Source: Salinivirgaceae bacterium (GTDB taxonomy: Bacteria; Bacteroidota; Bacteroidia; Bacteroidales; SZUA-534). Taken from it: a stretch of DNA of 43,101 bases. Shown piece by piece: positions 24,071 to 32,373 of the stretch. The position numbers were made by a program, and so were the translations under genes. Positions within the stretch are counted from its first letter, which is position 1, and the number at the start of each line of letters is the position of its first letter. The stretch covers positions 1-43,101 of the forward strand of contig JAQICC010000093.1 in the NCBI GenBank assembly GCA_027858735.1. The letters run 5' to 3'. A model generated the notes under the pieces. That model searched no databases and was not told the DNA's origin. It worked only from the letters and a program-made list of their open reading frames with translations.

Positions 24071-27000
24071 ATGAAACAAATGCTTACACTGCTGCTTATG
24101 CTTTTTGCATTAGCGTCATTTACCCAAACCGTTATCACCAGGAGTGGTACTATTACTACAAGCGAAACTTGGAGCGCCGATACTATAAAAGTTACTGGCG
24201 ATATTACGATCCCTGATGGGATAACTTTAAGTATAAATCCAGGTACCTACGTTGAAGTTCAAGGTTATTACAGAATAAATATCCAAGGTCGAATTTTGGC
24301 CCAAGGTACTGCCAATAATCGAATTACCTTTACAGCAAAAGATTCCGTTTTAACCTCTAATACCGGTGGTTGGAATGGACTCAAACTTAAAAGCATTGCA
24401 GTTACGAACGACTCCTCAAAAATTGAGTATTGTACTTTTAAATATGGCAACTCATATGGCCCACTTTGGGACGATAGATTTGGTGGTGCTATTCTAATGT
24501 TTCGAGCCTCGAAAGTTAGGGTGACCAACAACTTCATTACAAAAAACAGAATGGCTGAATTAAGCACTATCGACATTAGCGAATCGTCACCCTTAGTGGC
24601 AGGAAATGTAATTGTAGATAATAATTCACAAGGTATTTTATGTTCCACAGGTTCATCTGCCAAACTTTTTAACAACACTATAGCCAATAACACCAAAAAA
24701 GGTTTAGTAAACTATCAATCGAACCCAACAGTTACCAATTGCATAATTTATGGCAATAGCTCAAATCTTGAAAACACAGGTTCAAGCCCTGTTATCACTT
24801 ATTGTAATATTGGCAATGCAACTGTTTCGGGGACTGGAAACATTAACCAAGATCCAAAATTTATTGGAACAGGAAAAGCCCCCTATGGTTTGCTGGCAAA
24901 CTCGCCTTGCATCAATACTGGCGATCCTTCGCATTCATTGAGTAATGTGTTTTATGAATATGACATTATTGGAAACACTCGCATCTATATCAAAAACACT
25001 GACAATAAAATAGATATGGGAGCTTATGAGTTTAATCCAGACTTAACAAGCTACATAGCAACTCCAATTAAAAGTGAATTTTACGCTAAAGCAGGCAGTC
25101 CGTTTGAATTAGATTTAGACATTCTTTCTTATCCGTCAAGCTATACGGTAAGCTTAAATAATGCACCAACCGGAATGACTGTGGTTAATGACACTATACG
25201 TTGGACACCGTCTGACTCCCACACAAACAAATCATTCAGCGTATCCATAATAATTAATAATGGCAATGAAATAAAAACAAAAAACATAACGCTTATTGTA
25301 TTAGACATAAATTCTTATGGCGAACTACCTGACGAAGATATAATTTGGGATGCAGACACGATTAAAGTTATTGGTAATTTAACGCTTAACAATACGCGTA
25401 CGCTAACCATTAAACCTGGCGTTGTGGTGCAATTCTTAGGGCATTACAGCTTAAATATTCAAGGCAGGCTATTAGCAAAAGGCACAAAAACCGATACGAT
25501 AACCTTTATATCAAAAGATAAAACTTTAACAAAAACAAGTGGAGGTTGGAACGGAATAAGATTTGACAACACCGCTTCAACAAATGACTCTACCATAATA
25601 CAATATGTGAAATTTAGTTATGGTAACGCATACACAAATAATGACGAAAATTCTTATTCAAATATTGATGGAGGAGCAATTTATATCAACAATTCAAGAA
25701 AGATACGAATTTCCGATTGCCTTTTCGAGAAAAACAAATGCCTAATAAGCTTTGGAAACGGCAGTGGTATTTATGTCCGACTATCTAAAACTAAAATTAC
25801 AAACAATACCTTTAAAAATAACTATAGTGATTATGGAGGCTCTGGAATATACTGTCTTCAAGATACAAGCTACGTCTTTAATAACCGTTTTTACTTGAAT
25901 GAATCAAGAGTAGGAGGATGTGCTATTGGATTAAATAGCTCACGAGCACTGGTAGTAAACAATGTACTATACAATAACACAAGCTCGCGCCTTGACGTTG
26001 ATGGAGCCATTTTCATAGATGGTTCAAATGACACTTTAATTAACAATACTATTGCTAACAATACTGGTAATGGCATTTGTATTCGTGGCAATTCTTATTC
26101 ACCTGTAATAACAAACTGCCTGAGTGCTAATAATACACTTAATACAAGCTCAACAAACTTTAAAAACGGAGGCTCACCAATTATTTCAAATTCATATTTA
26201 AATATTGTTGACGCCAATGAACTATTTGACCATGGTTTTGTTGATTTGGGAAACAATAATTTTCAATTAAAAGGCACCTCGCCGTTTATTAACAAGGGTA
26301 AAGCAAGCACAGTATTTAACAACCATAACATAACAACCGATTGCGATGGTAATTCACGAATAGCACATGGCACTATTGATATTGGAGCCTTTGAATACCA
26401 CGGACCAGAATTTGTTTTTGTAGATAAAACCTGCAAAATTAACGAAAACCCAAACAATGATATTTTAATAGACTCTGTTCAGGTACATTACTACGGCAAT
26501 TCAGGAACCCCTACTCTTAAACTATTAAGTGGCAACGAGGACAATAGTATAACCTTTAACTATGTTACCGGAATGTTATGGGTTAATGATTCAACTAAAT
26601 TCAACTATGAACTAAACGATAGCTTGGTTTTTAAATTTGCTACCAGCGTTGACACCTATAAAGACACAGCCTTATTAATTGTAAAATTAAATGATATTAA
26701 TGACCCTCCAACTGCTCCGGTTTATGTTGAAATTAAAATAGAAGAAAATCAAAAGCTTAATGCTGTAATTGATACTATAAAAGTTTTTGATGAGGACGGA
26801 AATGATGAATTAGTATATTCATTTAAATATGACAATAATGCTGTAGGTATTGTTAATTCAACAGGTGTGTTGTACGTAAAAGACCCCAACGCTTTCGATT
26901 TTGAAAAATATTCACAATACTTACTACCTGAAATTATTGTTTCAGATGGAGAATATGAGGTAAATATTATACCTGAAATTATATTAATAGATCTTAATGA

Positions 27001-29347
27001 AGCTCCTACTATTCAAAGTTTTACAGCCAATATAAATGAAAATACACCGAATGGCTCTCTTATTGAACATCTTAATATATTTGACTCCGATAATGATACC
27101 CTAACTTTAGAAATAATATCGGGCAATACTAATGATGCATTCATCATAAATAACACCGATACAACACTTAGGGTTAATAATAGTGACGCTCTTAATTTTG
27201 AAGAAACACCTGTATTCAACCTGAAAATTACAGTAAGCGATGGTGAATTAACCGACACCGCAAACATTACAATCAACTTAAAAAACCTACATGGCATTAA
27301 CCCACTCCAAGGTTCAGGAAGATCAAATGCGGTTAGTTTCACCATTAACGATACGGTTTACATTGGATTAGGTAATAATGCTGATACCGTTCTTAATGAT
27401 TTTTGGAGCTACAATTCGACTGATGACATATGGAAAAAAATAGCCTCTTTCCCAGGAAAAGCAAGAGCGGGAGCTGTTGCATTTGTGATTAACGGTAAAG
27501 CCTATGTAGGCTCGGGTTACAATGGAGGTTACCAAGCGGACTCATACTTCAACGATTTTTATGAATATAATCCAATTACCAATACCTGGACAAAAATTGC
27601 AGACTTTGCTGGTGTAGCACGTCATAACGCTGTAGCCTTTGCTATTGGCGATACGGCCTACATGGGTACCGGACTTGCCAGCAATGGTTCAACCAAAGAC
27701 TTTTGGAAATACTCACCTTCCGCAAACGTATGGACAGCTTTAAATGGTTTTCCGGGCTATGAACGTACATCAGCGGTTGCCTTTGTTGTTAAGGGTAAAG
27801 GTTATATTTCAGGAGGTGTTGATATAAATGATTCTGGCACACGAGTAATAAGTGATGTGCAGGAATATGACCCACTTACCGGATTATGGACTGAGAAAAT
27901 ATTTGCCGACGGTTTAAATCTTACCTTTAATAGTGCCACAGCTATAGCAGCAGGAGATAAGGCTTTTATTTGTTATGGAAATTTCAAAAAAGTAGTGAGT
28001 TACCAACCATCGACCAATAACGTTGAAGATTTAGGAGATATTTTAAACTTAGGTGAGGATCGATCTTATCCGATTTCTTTTATGCTAAACGATACAGCCT
28101 ACTTTGGTTTAGGTTATTATTACGAAAATACTTGGGATGAAGTTTATTCAAATGAAATAGTTGCCATTGATTTACCCATTTCATTTGCACCTTCAGATAT
28201 TACGCTATCGGTAAATACTATTGAAGAAAACCAACCCACAAACACCCTAGTTGGTACTATAACAGCAAGTGACAGAAATACAGCCGACACCCACACCTTT
28301 GAGTTGGCAAGTGGTTCAGGCGACACCGACAATAGTTTATTTAGCATTACTGATAATAAATTATTGGCAACACCCCTTAATTTTGAAGAAAAAGAGACCT
28401 ATTCTATCAGAATTAAAGCGAATGATAACGATGGCAATACCTTTGAAAAAGCCTTAGAAGTGATTGTATTAAACGTTAACGATGCACCTTCAGATATTGT
28501 ACTTGGCATTAATACTTATGCTGAAAATAATACTATTGGAGATATTGCCTTAAAAAGTAATTTGGCAACCTCTGACGGCGATATGAATGATAAGCACACC
28601 TACACTTTTACAGCTGGCACAAACGACAATGAAAGCTTTAGTATAGACAATGGCTACATTTACCCAAACACTGTATTTAACTATGAATACAAAAACACCT
28701 ACGCCATTGAAGTTACCTCAACCGATAGTTCTGGGGCATCAATAACAAAAAGCTTTGATATTTATATTGAAAATGTAAATGAAAAACCCGATAGCGTTAC
28801 CATCAGTAACAATGCGGCATATACAAGCGATAACATTGGAACCATTGTGGGCACATTTATTGCCTTAGATGTTGACCAAGACGATACCCATACTTTTGAG
28901 TTTACATCGAATGACAAAACCTCGATTGACGATGCCAAATTTTACACCATTGATGCCTATAATTTAGTAGTAAATGCACCAATAACCACCGAAAAAGCAT
29001 TTCATGAGCTTTTAATTAAAGTTACCGATGCTGGCGGTTTAGACACAACTTCAGTGCTAGCCATAATAGTTGAAGAAGGTGTCGGCATTAAATTACTTCA
29101 AGAAGCCTCAACAGTTTTCAAAATCTACCCTAACCCAACCAACGGTTTATTAAACATTGAACAACTTAATACTAACGTTAATATTAAACAAATTAAGCTT
29201 AAGGATAGTAACGGCGGAATGATTAAATCAGTTGATGGAGTTTCCGGTTTTAATCAGCTTAATCTTTCAGAATACAAAGCTGGTATTTACTTTATTGTTC
29301 TTGAAACCAATGATAAATTGTATTATAAAAAAGTTATTTTGGAATAA
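24071..29347 (+). CDS. Giant T9SS-exported beta-helix/cadherin/Kelch protein
   Basis: 1758-residue secreted or cell-surface protein. Order: signal peptide (MLTLLLMLFALASFTQT); right-handed beta-helix 1 (about 25-320); Ig-like domain (about 330-410); beta-helix 2 (about 415-770), whose opening repeats helix 1 (ADTIKVTGDITI against ADTIKVIGNLTL, both reaching NDSS/NDST); cadherin-like repeats (about 780-1075) with IEENQ/INENTPNGS and Asp-rich DEDGN/DSDND calcium-type motifs; a Kelch propeller (about 1080-1360) with repeated AFVINGKAYVGSG-type blades; more cadherin-like repeats (about 1370-1670); and a T9SS type A sorting domain (about 1680-1758; IYPNPTNGLLNIE ... YYKKVILE). The likely role is adhesion, glycan binding or degradation at the surface; the beta-helices could be catalytic, but no lyase motif stands out. 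Confidence 0.9.
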   Translation: MKQMLTLLLMLFALASFTQTVITRSGTITTSETWSADTIKVTGDITIPDGITLSINPGTYVEVQGYYRINIQGRILAQGTANNRITFTAKDSVLTSNTGGWNGLKLKSIAVTNDSSKIEYCTFKYGNSYGPLWDDRFGGAILMFRASKVRVTNNFITKNRMAELSTIDISESSPLVAGNVIVDNNSQGILCSTGSSAKLFNNTIANNTKKGLVNYQSNPTVTNCIIYGNSSNLENTGSSPVITYCNIGNATVSGTGNINQDPKFIGTGKAPYGLLANSPCINTGDPSHSLSNVFYEYDIIGNTRIYIKNTDNKIDMGAYEFNPDLTSYIATPIKSEFYAKAGSPFELDLDILSYPSSYTVSLNNAPTGMTVVNDTIRWTPSDSHTNKSFSVSIIINNGNEIKTKNITLIVLDINSYGELPDEDIIWDADTIKVIGNLTLNNTRTLTIKPGVVVQFLGHYSLNIQGRLLAKGTKTDTITFISKDKTLTKTSGGWNGIRFDNTASTNDSTIIQYVKFSYGNAYTNNDENSYSNIDGGAIYINNSRKIRISDCLFEKNKCLISFGNGSGIYVRLSKTKITNNTFKNNYSDYGGSGIYCLQDTSYVFNNRFYLNESRVGGCAIGLNSSRALVVNNVLYNNTSSRLDVDGAIFIDGSNDTLINNTIANNTGNGICIRGNSYSPVITNCLSANNTLNTSSTNFKNGGSPIISNSYLNIVDANELFDHGFVDLGNNNFQLKGTSPFINKGKASTVFNNHNITTDCDGNSRIAHGTIDIGAFEYHGPEFVFVDKTCKINENPNNDILIDSVQVHYYGNSGTPTLKLLSGNEDNSITFNYVTGMLWVNDSTKFNYELNDSLVFKFATSVDTYKDTALLIVKLNDINDPPTAPVYVEIKIEENQKLNAVIDTIKVFDEDGNDELVYSFKYDNNAVGIVNSTGVLYVKDPNAFDFEKYSQYLLPEIIVSDGEYEVNIIPEIILIDLNEAPTIQSFTANINENTPNGSLIEHLNIFDSDNDTLTLEIISGNTNDAFIINNTDTTLRVNNSDALNFEETPVFNLKITVSDGELTDTANITINLKNLHGINPLQGSGRSNAVSFTINDTVYIGLGNNADTVLNDFWSYNSTDDIWKKIASFPGKARAGAVAFVINGKAYVGSGYNGGYQADSYFNDFYEYNPITNTWTKIADFAGVARHNAVAFAIGDTAYMGTGLASNGSTKDFWKYSPSANVWTALNGFPGYERTSAVAFVVKGKGYISGGVDINDSGTRVISDVQEYDPLTGLWTEKIFADGLNLTFNSATAIAAGDKAFICYGNFKKVVSYQPSTNNVEDLGDILNLGEDRSYPISFMLNDTAYFGLGYYYENTWDEVYSNEIVAIDLPISFAPSDITLSVNTIEENQPTNTLVGTITASDRNTADTHTFELASGSGDTDNSLFSITDNKLLATPLNFEEKETYSIRIKANDNDGNTFEKALEVIVLNVNDAPSDIVLGINTYAENNTIGDIALKSNLATSDGDMNDKHTYTFTAGTNDNESFSIDNGYIYPNTVFNYEYKNTYAIEVTSTDSSGASITKSFDIYIENVNEKPDSVTISNNAAYTSDNIGTIVGTFIALDVDQDDTHTFEFTSNDKTSIDDAKFYTIDAYNLVVNAPITTEKAFHELLIKVTDAGGLDTTSVLAIIVEEGVGIKLLQEASTVFKIYPNPTNGLLNIEQLNTNVNIKQIKLKDSNGGMIKSVDGVSGFNQLNLSEYKAGIYFIVLETNDKLYYKKVILE

Positions 29348-29380
29348 ATCTTAGTATACCTCTTTGAAAACTCCGTGTAG

Positions 29381-29413
29381 CTCTGTGTTATAGTTTTTTT
29401 TTGTAACACAGAG
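29381..29413 (+). terminator. Inverted repeat after giant T9SS gene
   Basis: CTCTGTGTTA pairs perfectly with TAACACAGAG around a T-rich loop, 34 bases after the stop codon; flanking ACTCCGTG and CACAAAGGAG extend the symmetry imperfectly. The CTCTGTGTTA/AACACAGAG words recur a little downstream. This is a repeat type seen between Bacteroidota genes; it could terminate transcription but lacks a trailing T-run. Confidence 0.45.
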
Positions 29414-29457
29414 TTTCACAAAGGAGACACAAAGTTTCACAGAGTAAAAAATATAAT

Positions 29458-29498
29458 ATCCGCGTAAATCTGTTGCATCAGTATAATCCGTGTTCCTA
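29458..29498 (-). repeat. Short dispersed repeat downstream of NUDIX gene
   Basis: ATCCGCGTAAATCTG...ATAATCCGTGTTCCT is the third copy of the family at 3914-3953 and 14299-14340, with the same orientation relative to the neighbouring minus-strand gene. Here it lies 20 bases beyond the stop codon rather than inside the gene. Confidence 0.6.
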
Positions 29499-29517
29499 TA
29501 ATAGTTTGCGCAAATTT

Positions 29518-30159
29518 TTAGTCCACCCAAACCTCAACATCACCACTTAAAAGCTTAGTATAAACAATCAGTAATTGATTTTCCAATATCCGATCTTTTG
29601 AAAGCTCAGGCAATTCATCAATATCAAAATAACCAATATCGGTAATTTCGTAATCGGGTTTAAATTCGGGCGAGCCAATAACTTTGCATTCAAACACCAA
29701 CTTATATACATAATGCGATTGTGGAGGATGCGGATGACAACGTTTGTCAAACAAAGCAATTAGTCGGTCTACCTCAACATCCAAACCTGTTTCCTCCTTC
29801 ATTTCTTTCACAATATTTTCTTTGGGTGTTACACCAATTTCACACCAGCCTCCGGGCAGGGTCCATTTGCCATCACTGGCTTCTTTCACCAAAAGAATTT
29901 GTTGCTTTTCGTTGATCACCACTCCTCTAACATCTACATTGGGTGTGGGGTATTCCAAAGGTTCTTTAAAGGCTCCTTTAATATCTTCAATGGGTTGATC
30001 TGTTATTTGTTGCATTAGCTCAAAGCTAATTTCTTTAAGCTCTTTATAACGATCAATATCGTAGCCAATTTCAGCATACATTAAACCCACCTCGGCCATA
30101 CTTTTAAGGCGTTTGGCTATGTTTAAAATATCGTTGCCTTCTTGTTTAATATTTGTCAT
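29518..30159 (-). CDS. NUDIX hydrolase with N-terminal NUDIX-associated domain
   Basis: Nucleoside-diphosphate-linked pyrophosphohydrolase. An N-terminal helical domain (about 1-65) resembles the NUDIX_N_2 region of YjhB-like ADP-ribose pyrophosphatases. The NUDIX box near 105-127 reads GGWCEIGVTPKENIVKEMKEETGL: the catalytic KEMKEE acidic core is intact, while the usual E after GX5 is V and the usual R is K, as is typical of this subfamily. It should hydrolyse a nucleotide sugar or ADP-ribose-type substrate. It lies 38 bp after the MutS-like gene on the same strand, so the pair may be an operon. Confidence 0.9.
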   Translation of the reverse strand: MTNIKQEGNDILNIAKRLKSMAEVGLMYAEIGYDIDRYKELKEISFELMQQITDQPIEDIKGAFKEPLEYPTPNVDVRGVVINEKQQILLVKEASDGKWTLPGGWCEIGVTPKENIVKEMKEETGLDVEVDRLIALFDKRCHPHPPQSHYVYKLVFECKVIGSPEFKPDYEITDIGYFDIDELPELSKDRILENQLLIVYTKLLSGDVEVWVD

Positions 30160-30197
30160 GCGCTAAAAAATATAAATTTACTTTTAATCCCAATTTC

Positions 30198-32003
30198 TTA
30201 CTCATCAATAATCCCCATTTGTTTCATTAAAAATGAAGCGTTCATATTCTGAGTAACACCGGGCTGAAGTTTATAATCGAATTTCAGCTCGTTGCTTTTT
30301 ATTTCTACCTCAAAACATAAGGCTTTAAAAATATCGGGTTGCAGCTCTGCCAATCGAGCCAATTCTAAATCGTGTGTTGCCACTAGTCCATGAGCCATTT
30401 TTTCAGTAATTTTTTTGACAAAGCCAATCGATCCTTTTCTCTTATCCTCCGAATTTGTTCCTCGCAAAATTTCATCTAGAATAATAAAAAGCTTTTTGCC
30501 TTTATCGAGCTCTTGTGTAATTTTTTGCAGGCGTTTTAACTCAGCAAAAAAGTACGATTCATTATTCATTAACGAATCTTCTGCACGCATGCTTGAATGC
30601 AATGGCAGTGGTGTAAAAGTTAGCTTTTCAGCACAAACAGAAGCGCCGCATCCGGCAAGTACAATATTGGTAGCTATTGTACGCAAAAAGGTGCTTTTGC
30701 CAGCCATATTGGCTCCGGTAACAATGGCATATCTTGGCGATTGATCAATCGAAAAATCATTACAAATTCGAACATTCTTAGCTAAAAGCGGATGGCCAAT
30801 CTGAACAGCTGAAAGCTCAAATTCCTTTTCTGAAATTGCCGGAAAAGAAAAATCGGGATTATTAAAACTTAAATTCGCCAAACTTATAAGAGCGTCAAAA
30901 TTGGCAATACATTCCAGCCAGTTACTAAAATCAACCTTGTGATTCAATCTCCATTTTTCAATTCTAAAAATATATTGCCAATCCCAGAGCAACAAGCTAT
31001 TTAAAATTATTCCAAGCAGCATGTTATTTCTATTATCAAGACCATTCAATAGTTTGGTTAGCTTATTAATTTGAGAACTGGCATGAACTTCATTCTTTTC
31101 AAGCATGCTTTTCAAATAAAGAGCATGCTCCGTTTCACAATCAAGCTGTTCTATCATTTGAACCAAGCGCGATGTTTTTCTTAAAACAGCATGGCTTCTA
31201 TTTAATAAGCCATAGTAGCCATTAAATTTTTTGAGTCGCGAACCAATTATAGTAAGATTAATAAAAATCACCCAAATCAAACTTGTAATTTCAAACCTAC
31301 CTGCAATTACTAATGCTAATACAGAAATATTTACAAGCGGTAGCAACCAAAGAAAAATCAACATAAAAAGCCTTTTTGTAAAAAACAAGGGGTAATTTAT
31401 CCACGAGCTTACCAATTCCTCTTCTTCAGTTTCGCTGGCAAATAACTTACCCACTACCTGAAATTCTTGTCTAAAATTTAGTTTGGTTGATAGTTCCTCA
31501 ACAACTTTTTGGTTATTAACAATATCTGCATTTATTAATGGAGTATTACGCAGCCATTTGGCTAAAAGGTTTTTCCCTTTAATGGTAACCGATCTATTTA
31601 AATATTGAAATAATGAACCATCGCCAAATAAATCAATATCGTATGAATAAGGATGATTATGATCGACAAACTCAGCTCCTGACTGAAATACACTATAATC
31701 TCCATTACAACATTTAATTTCATTTGCATTGGTTTTAATCATGGCCTCCAGATAATTTCTTTTATCCTCAAGATTTTTATGCACCTTTAAAAACACCATA
31801 AAAGCCACAATAAGTAGCATTCCCATTATAGCACCAGCACCTGCATGTACCGAAGGAAAAACATAAAACCACGAGAGTAGAATAGCTATAAAAATGGCCA
31901 ATCGTAACAAGGAAACTTTTGCATGAAGACTTTTTGTTTTCTTTAATCTCTTGCTATACTCATCGAGAAGCGTTTCGTATGTTGGTATTTGAAAGGTATT
32001 CAT
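30198..32003 (-). CDS. Membrane-anchored MutS-like ATPase
   Basis: A 601-residue protein with MutS core and ATPase domains but no mismatch-recognition (domain I) region. Two pairs of hydrophobic helices are visible, about 28-72 and 205-255, so it is probably tethered to the inner membrane. The ATPase is intact: Walker A GANMAGKSTFLRTI (about 427), an N2-type AEDSLMNNESYFFAELKRL signature, Walker B LFIILDEILRGTNS (about 500), and the conserved His in GLVATHDLELA. Bacteroidota carry a lineage of such proteins, usually annotated only as MutS-related; their role is uncharacterised to my knowledge. It is transcribed with the NUDIX gene. Confidence 0.85.
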   Translation of the reverse strand: MNTFQIPTYETLLDEYSKRLKKTKSLHAKVSLLRLAIFIAILLSWFYVFPSVHAGAGAIMGMLLIVAFMVFLKVHKNLEDKRNYLEAMIKTNANEIKCCNGDYSVFQSGAEFVDHNHPYSYDIDLFGDGSLFQYLNRSVTIKGKNLLAKWLRNTPLINADIVNNQKVVEELSTKLNFRQEFQVVGKLFASETEEEELVSSWINYPLFFTKRLFMLIFLWLLPLVNISVLALVIAGRFEITSLIWVIFINLTIIGSRLKKFNGYYGLLNRSHAVLRKTSRLVQMIEQLDCETEHALYLKSMLEKNEVHASSQINKLTKLLNGLDNRNNMLLGIILNSLLLWDWQYIFRIEKWRLNHKVDFSNWLECIANFDALISLANLSFNNPDFSFPAISEKEFELSAVQIGHPLLAKNVRICNDFSIDQSPRYAIVTGANMAGKSTFLRTIATNIVLAGCGASVCAEKLTFTPLPLHSSMRAEDSLMNNESYFFAELKRLQKITQELDKGKKLFIILDEILRGTNSEDKRKGSIGFVKKITEKMAHGLVATHDLELARLAELQPDIFKALCFEVEIKSNELKFDYKLQPGVTQNMNASFLMKQMGIIDE

Positions 32004-32025
32004 AATTTGAAATATTTACTTTTAT

Positions 32026-32214
32026 GCTATTACTACGAATTTAGCGGAAAATAATTTTACAAAGAGTATTTTTAAAGTGAGATATAGTAAGCAGTTCTCA
32101 GTACGCAATCAACAAGTTTACTAATAACTGTGAACTGAAAACTAAGAACTTCATACTTGAAAAATAAAAAACTCATATAATTTTAACCTTACCCACAAAA
32201 TTGGTAGTAGAACC
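32026..32214 (-). mobile_element. MITE-like element, copy 2 (8 bp target duplication)
   Basis: A 189 bp element inverted relative to copy 1, bounded by perfect direct repeats ACTTTTAT (32018-32025 and 32215-32222). The ends are GCTATTACTACGAATTT... and the reverse complement of GGTTCTACTACC. Core stem: AGTTCTTAGT with ACTGAGAACT (one G-U type wobble). Its central part is about 17 bases longer than copy 1, with extra CAGTTCACAGTTATTAGT words. The end lies 23 bases upstream of the MutS-like ATG. Confidence 0.87.
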
Positions 32215-32317
32215 ACTTTTATTAAGGTATTTTTCCATTCTGCGAATCTAACGCTTTTAATTCGAATTAAACATTAGCAATCCACGGAAAATAATTAAAA
32301 AATAGATGCATACTCAG

Positions 32318-32349
32318 TTGATAGATTAATAATATTTTCTGTATTTTTA
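32318..32349 (+). promoter_or_regulatory. Candidate promoter of helicase gene
   Basis: TTG (32318-32320), a 21-base spacer and TATTTTTA (32342-32349) approximate the Bacteroidota -33 TTTG / -7 TAnnTTTG pair (last base A instead of G). The ATG lies 24 bases downstream. Confidence 0.35.
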
Positions 32350-32373
32350 TATATTAAAAAACAAAAACCCAAC

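Larger units (their letters stand above)
32004..32373. other. Divergent intergenic region with MITE copy 2
   Basis: The 370 bp gap between the MutS-like gene and the helicase gene is half occupied by the inserted element (32026-32214). The element begins 23 bases upstream of the MutS-like ATG, so that gene's promoter must lie in or beyond it. The helicase promoter is predicted at 32318-32349. No ORF is present. Confidence 0.6.

Noticed and set aside
24071-29347. Polysaccharide lyase assignment of the beta-helix domains
   Set aside because: The fold is clear but no catalytic lyase or hydrolase motif can be seen, so I keep it as an adhesin-like or unknown surface protein.
29768-29846. Degenerate, inactive NUDIX box
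   Set aside because: The V and K substitutions are typical of the YjhB-like subfamily and the KEMKEE metal-binding core is intact, so activity is expected.
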